Shown: positions 1 to 5,534 of the stretch, piece by piece
Layout: every line of letters begins with the position of its first letter
How positions within the stretch are numbered: position 1 is the first letter of the stretch
DNA from: Pseudomonadota bacterium
GTDB lineage: Bacteria; Pseudomonadota; Alphaproteobacteria; Azospirillales; Azospirillaceae
Assembly: GCA_023412175.1 (NCBI GenBank)
Contig: JAEYOB010000853.1
Location: 1 to 5,534, forward strand
DNA length: 5,534 bases
Direction: 5' to 3'
The notes under the pieces: generated by a model
The model's database searches: none
The model's input: only the letters and a program-made list of their open reading frames with translations
Told to the model about the DNA's origin: nothing
Made by a program: the position numbers and the translations under genes

Positions 1-7
1 CGGGCAT

Positions 8-15
8 AGAGGAGG
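8..15 (+). promoter_or_regulatory. Ribosome binding site of the MCE gene
   Basis: AGAGGAGG lies six bases before the ATG at 22 and is a near-perfect Shine-Dalgarno sequence, which fixes that start. A TAG at 7-9 touches it and could be the stop of an upstream gene in the same operon. In pqi-type operons that gene would be PqiA, but only a few bases are visible, so this is inference. Confidence 0.75.
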
Positions 16-21
16 CGGGCG

Positions 22-1032
22 ATGGCGAAGGCCAATCCCAAGGTGGTCGGCGGCTTTGTCCTCGGGGCGGCGGTGCTGCTGGTGGCGACGGTCGCCCTGT
101 TCGGCGGCGGCAACCTGCTGGCCGAACGCCCGCGCGCCGGCACCTACTTCCAGGGCTCCGTGGCCGGGCTGGAGGTCGGGGCGCCGGTGACCTACCAGGG
201 CGTTCGCGTGGGCGAGGTGAAGTCGATCCGCCTGGAGGTGAACACCGAGACACTGCAGGCGCGGATGCCGGTGGTGTTCGAGTTCGTCCCCGGATCGGTC
301 CAATGGAGCGACCGGAACCTTAAGGCCAGCGAGTATCCGCGGCTGATCGAGAAGGGGCTGCGGGCCAAGCTGGTGTCGCAGAGCCTGGTGACCGGCCTGC
401 TGGCGGTCGAACTCGGCTACCACCCGGACGCGCCGGCTGTCCGGATCGGCGGGCTACCCGCGTCGGTGGTCGAGATCCCCTCGGTGCAGTCGGATCTGGA
501 GACGCTGAAAACTGCACTGAGCAAGCTGCCCCTGGATCAGATCGCCACCTCTCTGCTGCAGGTCCTGTCCCGCGCGGACGAACTGCTCGCCGAGCCCGAA
601 TGGAAGAGCGCCCTGGTCGCGCTCGCCGGCGGGCTGGAGCACTTCGAAAAGCTCATGGGAACGGTGAGCGAGCAATCGCAGCCGTTGCTCGGCGACGTCG
701 GCCGCCTGGCGAAGGAGACCGAAACCGCCATCGTCCTGCTCCAGACCGAACTCAAAACGGCCAGTGCGGAGCTGCGCAGCGTCCTCGGCAAGATCGACGG
801 CGAGGTGCAGCCGCTCAGCGTCCGCGTGCAGGCGGCCGCGGCCGCGGCGGAGAAGGCACTCAAGCAGGCGGACACCACGCTGCGGACGGTTGATACCGCG
901 TTGGACACGCGATCGCCGCTGCGGAGCAATCTGGAGCAGACGCTGGCCAACCTTTCGGTCGCATCGAAGTCGCTGCGTTCCTTTGCCGACCAGCTCGACC
1001 GCCGTCCGAACGTTCTAATAACCGGACGGTGA
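22..1032 (+). CDS. MCE domain-containing MlaD/PqiB-family lipid transport protein
   Basis: This 336-residue protein is probably anchored in the inner membrane and forms part of a lipid-trafficking path across the periplasm. A short basic N-terminus leads into one hydrophobic helix (about residues 9-28). A single MCE domain follows (about 39-135), with the family hallmarks GLEVGAPVTYQGVRVGEV (49-66) and LIEKGLRAKLVSQSLVTG (108-125). Residues 155-327 look helical and partly coiled-coil, with an alanine run at 271-276, and end in LRSFADQLDRRPN, a tail typical of PqiB-like proteins. E. coli PqiB carries three MCE domains and is about 546 residues long, while MlaD has one and is about 183, so this is a one-ring protein with a long tail. 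MCE proteins form hexameric rings with a central lipid channel; that role is family knowledge. The start is supported by an AGGAGG six bases upstream. The stop overlaps the PqiC-like gene by four bases. Family call is firm; the exact orthology (MlaD or PqiB) is open. Confidence 0.93.
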   Translation: MAKANPKVVGGFVLGAAVLLVATVALFGGGNLLAERPRAGTYFQGSVAGLEVGAPVTYQGVRVGEVKSIRLEVNTETLQARMPVVFEFVPGSVQWSDRNLKASEYPRLIEKGLRAKLVSQSLVTGLLAVELGYHPDAPAVRIGGLPASVVEIPSVQSDLETLKTALSKLPLDQIATSLLQVLSRADELLAEPEWKSALVALAGGLEHFEKLMGTVSEQSQPLLGDVGRLAKETETAIVLLQTELKTASAELRSVLGKIDGEVQPLSVRVQAAAAAAEKALKQADTTLRTVDTALDTRSPLRSNLEQTLANLSVASKSLRSFADQLDRRPNVLITGR

Positions 1033-1670
1033 CCGCAATGCCCGCACGCGCACCGATACCGCGCCGGCATATTCTGCGGAGCCTGTTGGCCACGGCGGCC
1101 CTGGCGGGCTGCTCCAGCCCGTCGCCACGCCTGTACGTGCTCACGCCGATGCCCTCCAACGGCAACAGCATCGGCAGCCGGGGCAACAGGCGTTCCATCG
1201 GCGTCCAGCCGGTTGCTATGCCGGAATACCTCGACCGCTCGGAAATCGTCACCTACGCGAGCGTCAACGAACTGGCCGCCAACCGCGACGACCGCTGGGC
1301 CGAGCGGCTGCCCAGCAACGTCACGCGGGTCCTGGCCGAAAACCTGTCCATCCTGCTGGCGACGGACCGGGCCTACGTCATGCCGTCCCGGAGCGGCGAA
1401 CGGCCCGATTACGAAGTGAATGTCGAATTCGAGCGGTTCGAGCGGAGCGCGTCGCGCGAGAGCGTCCTCGACGCGCAGTGGACGATCCATGACGGAGCGA
1501 CCCGAAAGGTGCTTGTCCGCGATCAAACCCGTCTGGCGTCCCGCGTTCCGGACAACGGCTACACCTCGCTGGTGGCGGCGATGAACGACAGCCTGACGCT
1601 GCTCAGCCGCGACATCGCGCGCGCGATCGCAAGCCTGCCGCAGAAGGGAGGCCGCCGGGCGAACTCCTAG
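1029..1670 (+). CDS. PqiC-like ABC-type transport auxiliary lipoprotein
   Basis: This 213-residue lipoprotein is the likely outer-membrane partner of the MCE protein encoded just upstream. The N-terminus has a twin arginine (12-13), a hydrophobic stretch and a clear lipobox LAGC (25-28) with Cys28 as the lipidated residue. Ser at +2 and +3 gives no inner-membrane retention signal, so outer-membrane sorting is expected. The segment after the cysteine, SSPSPRLYVLTPMP, is characteristic of the PqiC/YmbA (DUF330) family. The remaining 170 residues fit the family's usual length. In E. coli, PqiC contacts the PqiB tunnel at the outer membrane. The GTG start at 1029 lies in a GTGA overlap with the MCE stop, which suggests translational coupling; neither it nor the in-frame ATG at 1038 (residue 4) has a strong ribosome binding site, so either could be the start. 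Translation stays open to the TAG at 1668-1670. Confidence 0.88.
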   Translation: MTAMPARAPIPRRHILRSLLATAALAGCSSPSPRLYVLTPMPSNGNSIGSRGNRRSIGVQPVAMPEYLDRSEIVTYASVNELAANRDDRWAERLPSNVTRVLAENLSILLATDRAYVMPSRSGERPDYEVNVEFERFERSASRESVLDAQWTIHDGATRKVLVRDQTRLASRVPDNGYTSLVAAMNDSLTLLSRDIARAIASLPQKGGRRANS

Positions 1671-1716
1671 CGCGATCCAGCGGATGACGGACGGGCGGGC
1701 GTTCGATTCAGATCCT

Positions 1717-1723
1717 GAGGGGG
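1717..1723 (+). promoter_or_regulatory. Ribosome binding site deciding the DUF2092 start
   Basis: GAGGGGG ends five bases before the ATG at 1729. No comparable purine stretch at the right distance precedes the alternative ATG at 1684. This supports the shorter protein that begins directly with its signal peptide. I see no convincing -35/-10 promoter pair in the 58-base gap after the PqiC-like gene. Confidence 0.6.
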
Positions 1724-1728
1724 TATCG

Positions 1729-2625
1729 ATGAAGAGTCTGACGTGGCCGGCATGGCCGGTACTCTGGGTTTCCCTGCTGCTCGGACCTGTAATGGCCGCC
1801 GAGGGGCCGCCGTCCGGCGCGCCGCCCGAGGCCGCCGGGCAGGCGGCACAGGACGACCCGATCGACGACGCGGCCATGGACATCCTGGAGCGCATGGCCA
1901 ACACGCTGGCGGAGGCGCGCGGCTTCAGCGTGACCATCCGGGCCAACTACGACGCGGTGCAGGACACGGGCGAAAAGATCGAATTCGGCGAGCGGCGGAC
2001 CGTGATGCTCAGCCGCCCCGGCGCGTTGCGGGTCGACTCGCAGGAAAGCGACGGCAAACGGACACAGGTAACGTTCGACGGCACGGCGATCACCGTTTTC
2101 GATCCCGCGGAGAACGCCTATGCCCGGATCGAGCAGGCCGGCAGCGTGGACGACGCGGTACACCATATGGTCCAGGATCTCCAGGTGCGGCTGCCGCTGG
2201 CCCTGCTGCTGGTCAGCTCGCTTCCGCAGGAGTTGCAGGAGCGTCTGCAGGCCCTCGACTACGTGGAGCGTGACACGCTCGCGCCGGTTCCGGCCGACCA
2301 TCTCGCCGGGCAGACGGAGGACGTGGACTTCCAGGTCTGGATCGCCGCCGAAGGTCCGCCCCTGCCGCACCGGATCACCATTACCTACAAGACCGAGGAC
2401 GGCGAGCCGCAGTACCGGGCCGACCTTACGGACTGGAAGCTGAACCCCGACGTTTCGGCAGCGCAGCTCGCCTTCAGCCCGCCGGACGGAGCCGAACGCA
2501 TCCCCTTCCTGATCAGAAGCCCCCGAACCGCGGCCGGTCACGCGCCTGCGGCTGAGGACGCAGCAGGCGGAGGGTCGGGGGCGTCCGGCAGCGCAGCCGG
2601 CAGTACAGAAGGAGCGCCGAAATGA
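1729..2625 (+). CDS. DUF2092 domain-containing periplasmic protein
   Basis: This is a 298-residue exported protein of unknown function in the DUF2092 family. A signal peptide covers residues 1 to about 23, with cleavage likely near VMA/AEG. A Pro/Ala-rich linker follows, and then the domain itself (about 44-260). Recognisable landmarks are ILERMANTLAEARGFSV (52-68), the RPGALRVD segment (97-104), FDGTAITVFDP (116-126), and DFQVWIAAEGPPLPHRITITYK (200-221). The family resembles the LolA/LolB lipoprotein-carrier fold, so binding of a hydrophobic ligand or lipoprotein in the periplasm is possible, but this is inference. Residues 264-298 are a low-complexity Gly/Ala/Ser tail. An in-frame ATG at 1684 would add 15 residues before the signal peptide; the ATG at 1729 is preferred because it gives a proper signal peptide and follows a GAGGGGG site by five bases. 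Its stop overlaps the next gene as ATGA, so the two are very likely co-translated. Confidence 0.88.
   Translation: MKSLTWPAWPVLWVSLLLGPVMAAEGPPSGAPPEAAGQAAQDDPIDDAAMDILERMANTLAEARGFSVTIRANYDAVQDTGEKIEFGERRTVMLSRPGALRVDSQESDGKRTQVTFDGTAITVFDPAENAYARIEQAGSVDDAVHHMVQDLQVRLPLALLLVSSLPQELQERLQALDYVERDTLAPVPADHLAGQTEDVDFQVWIAAEGPPLPHRITITYKTEDGEPQYRADLTDWKLNPDVSAAQLAFSPPDGAERIPFLIRSPRTAAGHAPAAEDAAGGGSGASGSAAGSTEGAPK
2609..2614 (+). promoter_or_regulatory. Ribosome binding site of the Gly/Arg-rich gene
   Basis: AAGGAG lies seven bases before the ATG at 2622 and inside the last codons of the DUF2092 gene. A strong site inside the upstream coding region, together with the ATGA overlap, indicates translational coupling with some independent initiation. 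Confidence 0.7.
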
Positions 2626-3419
2626 ACACCCGGACAATACGGATCGCTTTCTCGATCGCCACGTCCCTCCTCATCTTGGGCGCGTCGGTGGCGGACGCCT
2701 ACGCCCGCGGCCGCGGTGGCGGCGGCGGTGGCCGCGGCGGTGGAGGCGGGTCCTTCGCCCGCTCGGGCGGCGGCGGTGGCGGAGGGTTCTCCCGCTCGGG
2801 CGTCGCGTCGAGCGGCGGTTTTTCGGCCCGCAGCCCCAGCGCCGGCGCGGGAGCCCGGCAGGTCGGGGCTACGGAGCGCTCCGGTCAGCGGGCGGCAACC
2901 GCACAGACCGCGTCCCGGCAGTTCGGTTCCACGGAGCGCTCCGGTCAGCGAACGGCAGCCGCGCAGACCGGAGCCCGGCAGGCCGGTTCCACGGAACGCT
3001 CCGGACAGCGCGCGGACACGCGCACGGCGCGCCAGGAGGAGCGCACCGAGCGGCAGGGCCAGCGGCAGCAAGGGCAGACCGAGCGCACGGACGCCCGTCA
3101 GCAGGGGATGACCGAACGCACGGACGCCCGCACCAACGCGGCGCAGAACATTGCGGGCAACTGGGACGGCTATCATTACTACGACAACGACGACGATTGG
3201 GGATGGGCCTTCGCGGGTGCCGCGATCGGGGCGACCGCCGGCTACATCGCGGGGGCGGCAACGGCGGCCCCGACCTACATAACGACGCTTCCCTGCACGC
3301 CGAACGTCGTGTCGGCATCGGGGATGACCTACTACGGCTGCGCCGGCACCTGGTACAACCGCAGCTATGTGAATGGAAGCGTCAATTACGTCGTCGTCGG
3401 CGCGCCGCCCGGCTACTGA
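2622..3419 (+). CDS. Secreted Gly/Arg-rich repeat protein with glycine zipper
   Basis: This 265-residue exported protein has no function I can assign. A signal peptide covers residues 1-26 (likely cleavage VADA/YARG). Residues 30-58 are glycine-rich and Arg/Ser-dotted. Residues 77-136 hold three 20-residue repeats built around TERSGQR, and residues 151-172 hold two 11-residue repeats built around TERTDAR. An aromatic/acidic patch (181-195) leads to a glycine zipper, with glycines at 199, 203, 207 and 211. The C-terminal module (about 218-265) has two cysteines (224, 240), many tyrosines and the ending VNYVVVGAPPGY. It resembles the small Cys/Tyr modules that end other proteobacterial Gly-rich secreted proteins, possibly DUF6515-like; this is from memory and not verified. 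The protein has 27 arginines and no lysine. The ATG lies in a four-base overlap with the DUF2092 stop, with AAGGAG seven bases upstream, so co-expression with that gene is expected. A surface or envelope-structural role is plausible but inferred. Confidence 0.85.
   Translation: MNTRTIRIAFSIATSLLILGASVADAYARGRGGGGGGRGGGGGSFARSGGGGGGGFSRSGVASSGGFSARSPSAGAGARQVGATERSGQRAATAQTASRQFGSTERSGQRTAAAQTGARQAGSTERSGQRADTRTARQEERTERQGQRQQGQTERTDARQQGMTERTDARTNAAQNIAGNWDGYHYYDNDDDWGWAFAGAAIGATAGYIAGAATAAPTYITTLPCTPNVVSASGMTYYGCAGTWYNRSYVNGSVNYVVVGAPPGY
2850..3029 (+). repeat. Three in-frame 60-bp tandem repeats
   Basis: Three consecutive 60-base units (2850-2909, 2910-2969, 2970-3029) encode 20-residue repeats within the Gly/Arg-rich protein. 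Each has an ARQ or SRQ start and a TERSGQR core. A 20-base core starting ACGGAGCGCTCC is identical at 2871-2890 and 2931-2950; the third copy (2991-3010) differs at two synonymous positions. The last third of unit 3 has diverged. The period is a multiple of three, so copy number can change without breaking the frame. Confidence 0.9.
3072..3137 (+). repeat. Two in-frame 33-bp tandem repeats
   Basis: Two 33-base units (3072-3104 and 3105-3137) encode 11-residue repeats that share the core TERTDAR. The core resembles the TERSGQR core of the upstream 60-base repeats, so both sets may derive from one ancestral heptad-like unit (inference). Confidence 0.75.
3216..3254 (+). other. Glycine zipper segment (GxxxGxxxGxxxG)
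   Basis: Residues 199-211 of the Gly/Arg-rich protein place glycine at exactly every fourth position (199, 203, 207, 211) within an Ala/Ile-rich hydrophobic stretch. Glycine zippers of this kind pack helices closely and occur in oligomeric membrane and outer-membrane proteins. Here the segment follows an acidic aromatic patch. Membrane association is inferred from this pattern alone. Confidence 0.7.
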
Positions 3420-3486
3420 TGCCGGTCGGCGTGTGACGGTTTCTCGATCCTCAATGCGGCGTCCTGATCCGGGATTCGATCCTTGT

Positions 3487-3492
3487 GGGGGG
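3487..3492 (+). promoter_or_regulatory. G-rich ribosome binding site deciding the S41 start
   Basis: GGGGGG ends four bases before the ATG at 3497 and is the only plausible Shine-Dalgarno sequence here. The in-frame GTG at 3485 overlaps it and has no site of its own, so the ATG is the better start. The rest of the 77-base gap (3420-3496) shows no convincing promoter or terminator. Confidence 0.5.
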
Positions 3493-3496
3493 CGGA

Positions 3497-4975
3497 ATGA
3501 TTCAGAAGGGATTTCGGTCGGCCAGATGGATGGCGGTGCTCGCGGTGCTGCTTTCATGCTCCTTCCAGGCGGCATGCACGACGGACATCGACGATCGTCC
3601 GGATTTGCGCGCTGCGCTGGAGCGGTACCGGCATGAGTTCGTGAAGATGTATCCGGGGGAGGTTCTGCCGGTCTCGAATCCCGAGTACCACCTCCTGGCC
3701 GGGACGATGCGCCTGGTGCTGGCCGCCTATGTGGACCCCACCAATCCCCAGCTCCTGATCGACCGGGCGCTGGAAGGGTTGTGGGAGAGGAAGGAGAACG
3801 ATCCCGCCGCTCCCCTGCATGCCCTTACCGAGAGCGCGATCGACCGCATGCTGGCGGGGCTCGATCCCTATTCGAGCTTTCTCGACGCCGAGCGCGTGAA
3901 CGATCTGCGGGAACAGATACATGGCGAGTTCGCCGGGCTCGGCATCGATGTCGCGATGGACGATCACACGGGGTTCCTTCGCGTCGTCAGCTCAAGCGAG
4001 AACTCTCCTGCGGGGCGTGCCGGCGTGCGGTCCGGGGATCTCATCGTCACGATCGACGGGCAGCAGGTGAAGGGCCTTACGCTGAGCGACGCGGCGACGC
4101 GCGTCCGCCGAGGCCCGGTCGGCCGTGTGGTCGATCTGCAGGTGCTCCGGCCCGACAGCGGCGTTCCCGTGCGGGTGAGCCTGATCCGCACCGTGCTGAA
4201 GGTCCGGCCCGTCGCTTTCCGTCTGGAGCGCGACATCGGCTACATCAGAATCGCGTACTTCAGCGAACTGACGAGCCAAAGCCTGATGGAGGCCGTGGAA
4301 AGCATGCGCCAGCAGGCCGGGGGACGGCTGGCGGGCGTCGTGCTCGACCTGCGGAACAATCCCGGCGGTTTGCTCGAACAGGGCGTCAAGGTCGCCGGCC
4401 AGTTCCTGGGGCCTGCGGAGATCGTGTCGACGCGCGGCCGTGTCGCGGCCACCCAATACTACTACAGCGGCGGCTCCGGGGACCTGTTGGGCGGGGCGCC
4501 TCTGGTGGTGCTGATCAACGGCCTCTCGTCCTCGGCGGCGGAGATCGTCGCCGGGGCGTTGCAGGATCACCGCCGGGCGGTGCTCATGGGAACGCGCAGC
4601 TATGGCAAAGGCTCGGTGCAGACCATTTTTTGGCTACCGGGCGGAGAGGGCATCCGGCTGACCACGGCGCATTACTTCCGGCCCTCCGGCGCCCTGGTGG
4701 AATGCTACGGCATTTCTCCGAACGTCGAGATCAACCCGCCGCCGGCGCGGACGCCCCTGAGCGCGGCCATAGCCGGGAAAATCCTGCCCGAGCGCGAGGC
4801 GTGCGACCCGGCCGCCGCGCCGCCGCCGCCGAGGACATGGCCGGCGGCCGGACTGTGCCCGGAGGTTTCCAGCACGGAAACGGAAGCGCCGTTCGGATTG
4901 AAGCGGGATCTGCCGGTCGAATGCGCCCTTGCCGCCATCCGCACCCGCCGGCTGGAGACGGCGATGAGGCGGTGA
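3497..4975 (+). CDS. S41-family C-terminal-processing peptidase, PDZ domain
   Basis: This 492-residue exported serine protease belongs to the CtpA/Prc group, which trims or degrades periplasmic proteins from their C-termini. The N-terminus is a signal peptide whose LLSC (18-21) is a passable lipobox; Cys27 is a weaker alternative. Next come a helical region with LDPYSSFLD, a PDZ domain (about 146-229, with SPAGRAGVRSGDLIVTIDG at 170-188) and the protease core (about 246-412). DLRNNPGG is at 284-291. The catalytic set is intact: Ser346 in SSSAAEIVAGALQD, and Lys371 with Gln375 in GKGSVQ. The Ser-Lys distance of 25 and Lys-Gln distance of 4 match known CtpB/CtpA enzymes. About 75 residues beyond the core form an odd Pro/Ala-rich tail with three cysteines (436, 454, 476). 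A GTG at 3485 would add four residues; the ATG at 3497 is better placed after the G-rich site. The gene follows the Gly/Arg-rich gene by 77 bases. Its substrate is unknown. Confidence 0.95.
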   Translation: MIQKGFRSARWMAVLAVLLSCSFQAACTTDIDDRPDLRAALERYRHEFVKMYPGEVLPVSNPEYHLLAGTMRLVLAAYVDPTNPQLLIDRALEGLWERKENDPAAPLHALTESAIDRMLAGLDPYSSFLDAERVNDLREQIHGEFAGLGIDVAMDDHTGFLRVVSSSENSPAGRAGVRSGDLIVTIDGQQVKGLTLSDAATRVRRGPVGRVVDLQVLRPDSGVPVRVSLIRTVLKVRPVAFRLERDIGYIRIAYFSELTSQSLMEAVESMRQQAGGRLAGVVLDLRNNPGGLLEQGVKVAGQFLGPAEIVSTRGRVAATQYYYSGGSGDLLGGAPLVVLINGLSSSAAEIVAGALQDHRRAVLMGTRSYGKGSVQTIFWLPGGEGIRLTTAHYFRPSGALVECYGISPNVEINPPPARTPLSAAIAGKILPEREACDPAAAPPPPRTWPAAGLCPEVSSTETEAPFGLKRDLPVECALAAIRTRRLETAMRR

Positions 4976-5000
4976 ACGCCTTTCGGTTCAGGGCGGGGGC

Positions 5001-5534
5001 TTAGGGCGGATCGAGGGAGCCCATGCGCGCCAGCGCCTCGCGCAGCGCCCTGAGGCCCGTGACGCTGTCGCGTGCAAGCCGCATCACGCCGGGGAGGTGC
5101 CGGGGTTCGCGCAGCAGCCGCACGGCGACGGCGGACGGACGCAGCGTGCCGTCCGCGGCCAGCCCGGAAACGGCCGGCGGCGGCATCGAGGCGTCCCAGG
5201 GATCGGCGACCGCGCGCAGGACGAGGAACGGCAGCCCGCCCTCCCGTGCCGCCGCGGCCACCGCTTCGCTTTCCATGTCGGCGGCGGCCGCGCCGCTGCG
5301 CTCCATCAGCGCCCGCTTCCGGGCCGGCGTTTCCAGCACCCGGGCGACGCACGCCATCCGCCCGCCGGACAGGTGGATGCCGGCGAGGCGCGCACGCTCC
5401 AGCACGGCCTCCCGCCATGCCGGATCCACAGCGCGCACCGATCCGTTGCCCAGGAGGATCTCTGAAGGCAGCAGCAGCGTGCCGGCCGTGCAGCCGGCGG
5501 TCAGGCCCCCGGCCAGCCCGAAGCTGACCAGCGC
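5001..5534 (-). CDS. hpnG: HpnG-like hopanoid-associated phosphorylase, partial (N-terminus missing)
   Basis: These 177 C-terminal residues belong to a PNP/UDP-phosphorylase-family protein; the reading frame stays open to the window edge, so the start lies outside. HpnG is reported to remove adenine from adenosylhopane on the way to ribosyl-hopanoids and bacteriohopanetetrol, acting in the cytoplasm. Visible landmarks, numbered from the window edge, are FGLAGGL (5-11), the family's substrate-binding loop; DMESEAVAAAA (86-96), whose glutamate binds the ribose in relatives; and LRAVADPWDASMPP (106-119). That last segment, with an AVADP version of the usual catalytic-Asp loop, is typical of HpnG rather than of MTA/SAH nucleosidase. 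About 35-45 residues are probably missing (estimate from family length). An internal GTG at 5438 is not the true start, because family motifs continue upstream of it. The gene is convergent with the S41 gene, with 25 bases between stops. Other hopanoid genes may lie to the right. Confidence 0.78.
   Translation of the reverse strand, partial: ALVSFGLAGGLTAGCTAGTLLLPSEILLGNGSVRAVDPAWREAVLERARLAGIHLSGGRMACVARVLETPARKRALMERSGAAAADMESEAVAAAAREGGLPFLVLRAVADPWDASMPPPAVSGLAADGTLRPSAVAVRLLREPRHLPGVMRLARDSVTGLRALREALARMGSLDPP

Noticed and set aside
832..850. GCGGCCGC-type palindromic run in the MCE gene
   Set aside because: It is explained by a run of alanine codons (residues 271-276) in the helical tail rather than by a regulatory palindrome.
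537..1946. Long 469-codon open frame on the - strand
   Set aside because: It runs antisense across the well-supported MCE, PqiC-like and DUF2092 genes, its translation is low-complexity Arg/Ala/Ser-rich without a recognisable domain, and long antisense frames are expected at this GC content.
1708..2637. 309-codon - strand frame opposite the DUF2092 gene
   Set aside because: It mirrors the codon pattern of the DUF2092 gene and shows no domain, signal or ribosome binding site of its own.
3471..3483. GGGATTCGATCC, resembling a tRNA T-loop
   Set aside because: The flanking bases do not form the five-pair T-stem, and no acceptor, D or anticodon arm can be found upstream, so it is not a tRNA or tRNA fragment.
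2538..3575. 345-codon - strand frame opposite the Gly/Arg-rich gene
   Set aside because: Its repeats are only the complement of the + strand tandem repeats. The + strand frame has a signal peptide, a ribosome binding site and a coherent C-terminal module.
4977..4995. Possible hairpin terminator between the convergent S41 and HpnG-like genes
   Set aside because: A six-pair stem with one G-T pair and a seven-base loop can be drawn, but no T-run follows on either strand, so it is too weak to call.
3781..5004. 407-codon + strand frame inside the S41 gene
   Set aside because: It is a shifted reading of the protease gene, Arg/Gly-rich and without motifs. The S41 frame has an intact catalytic set throughout.
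5072..5527. Plus-strand frames opposite the HpnG-like gene
   Set aside because: They are Arg/Pro/Ala-rich shadows. The - strand frame carries FGLAGGL and DMESEA motifs in one continuous reading to the window edge.

Overview
The window looks like chromosomal DNA of a GC-rich Gram-negative bacterium, most likely a proteobacterium and perhaps an alphaproteobacterium (the placement is inference). The evidence is the third-position G/C bias, outer-membrane-type lipoprotein signals, a PqiB/PqiC-type lipid transport pair and a hopanoid-pathway nucleosidase. It is densely coding: five complete genes on the + strand and one partial gene on the - strand. I see no RNA genes, insertion sequences, CRISPR arrays or signs of recent transfer.

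Positions 1-1670 hold the end of a probable pqi-type operon. It contains a single-pass inner-membrane MCE (MlaD/PqiB-family) protein with one MCE domain and a long helical tail. Overlapping it by four bases is a PqiC-like auxiliary lipoprotein. A TAG at 7-9 may end an upstream gene, for which PqiA would be the expected partner.

Positions 1684-3419 hold a tightly coupled secreted pair. The first is a DUF2092-family periplasmic protein, probably with a LolA-like fold. The second, starting inside an ATGA overlap, is a secreted Gly/Arg-rich protein. It has 20-residue and 11-residue tandem repeats, a four-glycine zipper, and a small two-cysteine C-terminal module. This pair is the least understood part of the window.

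Positions 3497-4975 encode an exported, probably lipid-anchored, S41-family (C-terminal-processing) protease with a PDZ domain and an intact Ser/Lys/Gln catalytic set. Convergent with it, and ending only 25 bases away, is the C-terminal 177 residues of an HpnG-like hopanoid-associated phosphorylase that runs off the right edge.

The common theme is the cell envelope: phospholipid transport, periplasmic or outer-membrane proteins, a processing protease and hopanoid lipid synthesis. Whether the genes cooperate is inference. The sequence directly supports only the co-orientation and the two four-base overlaps.
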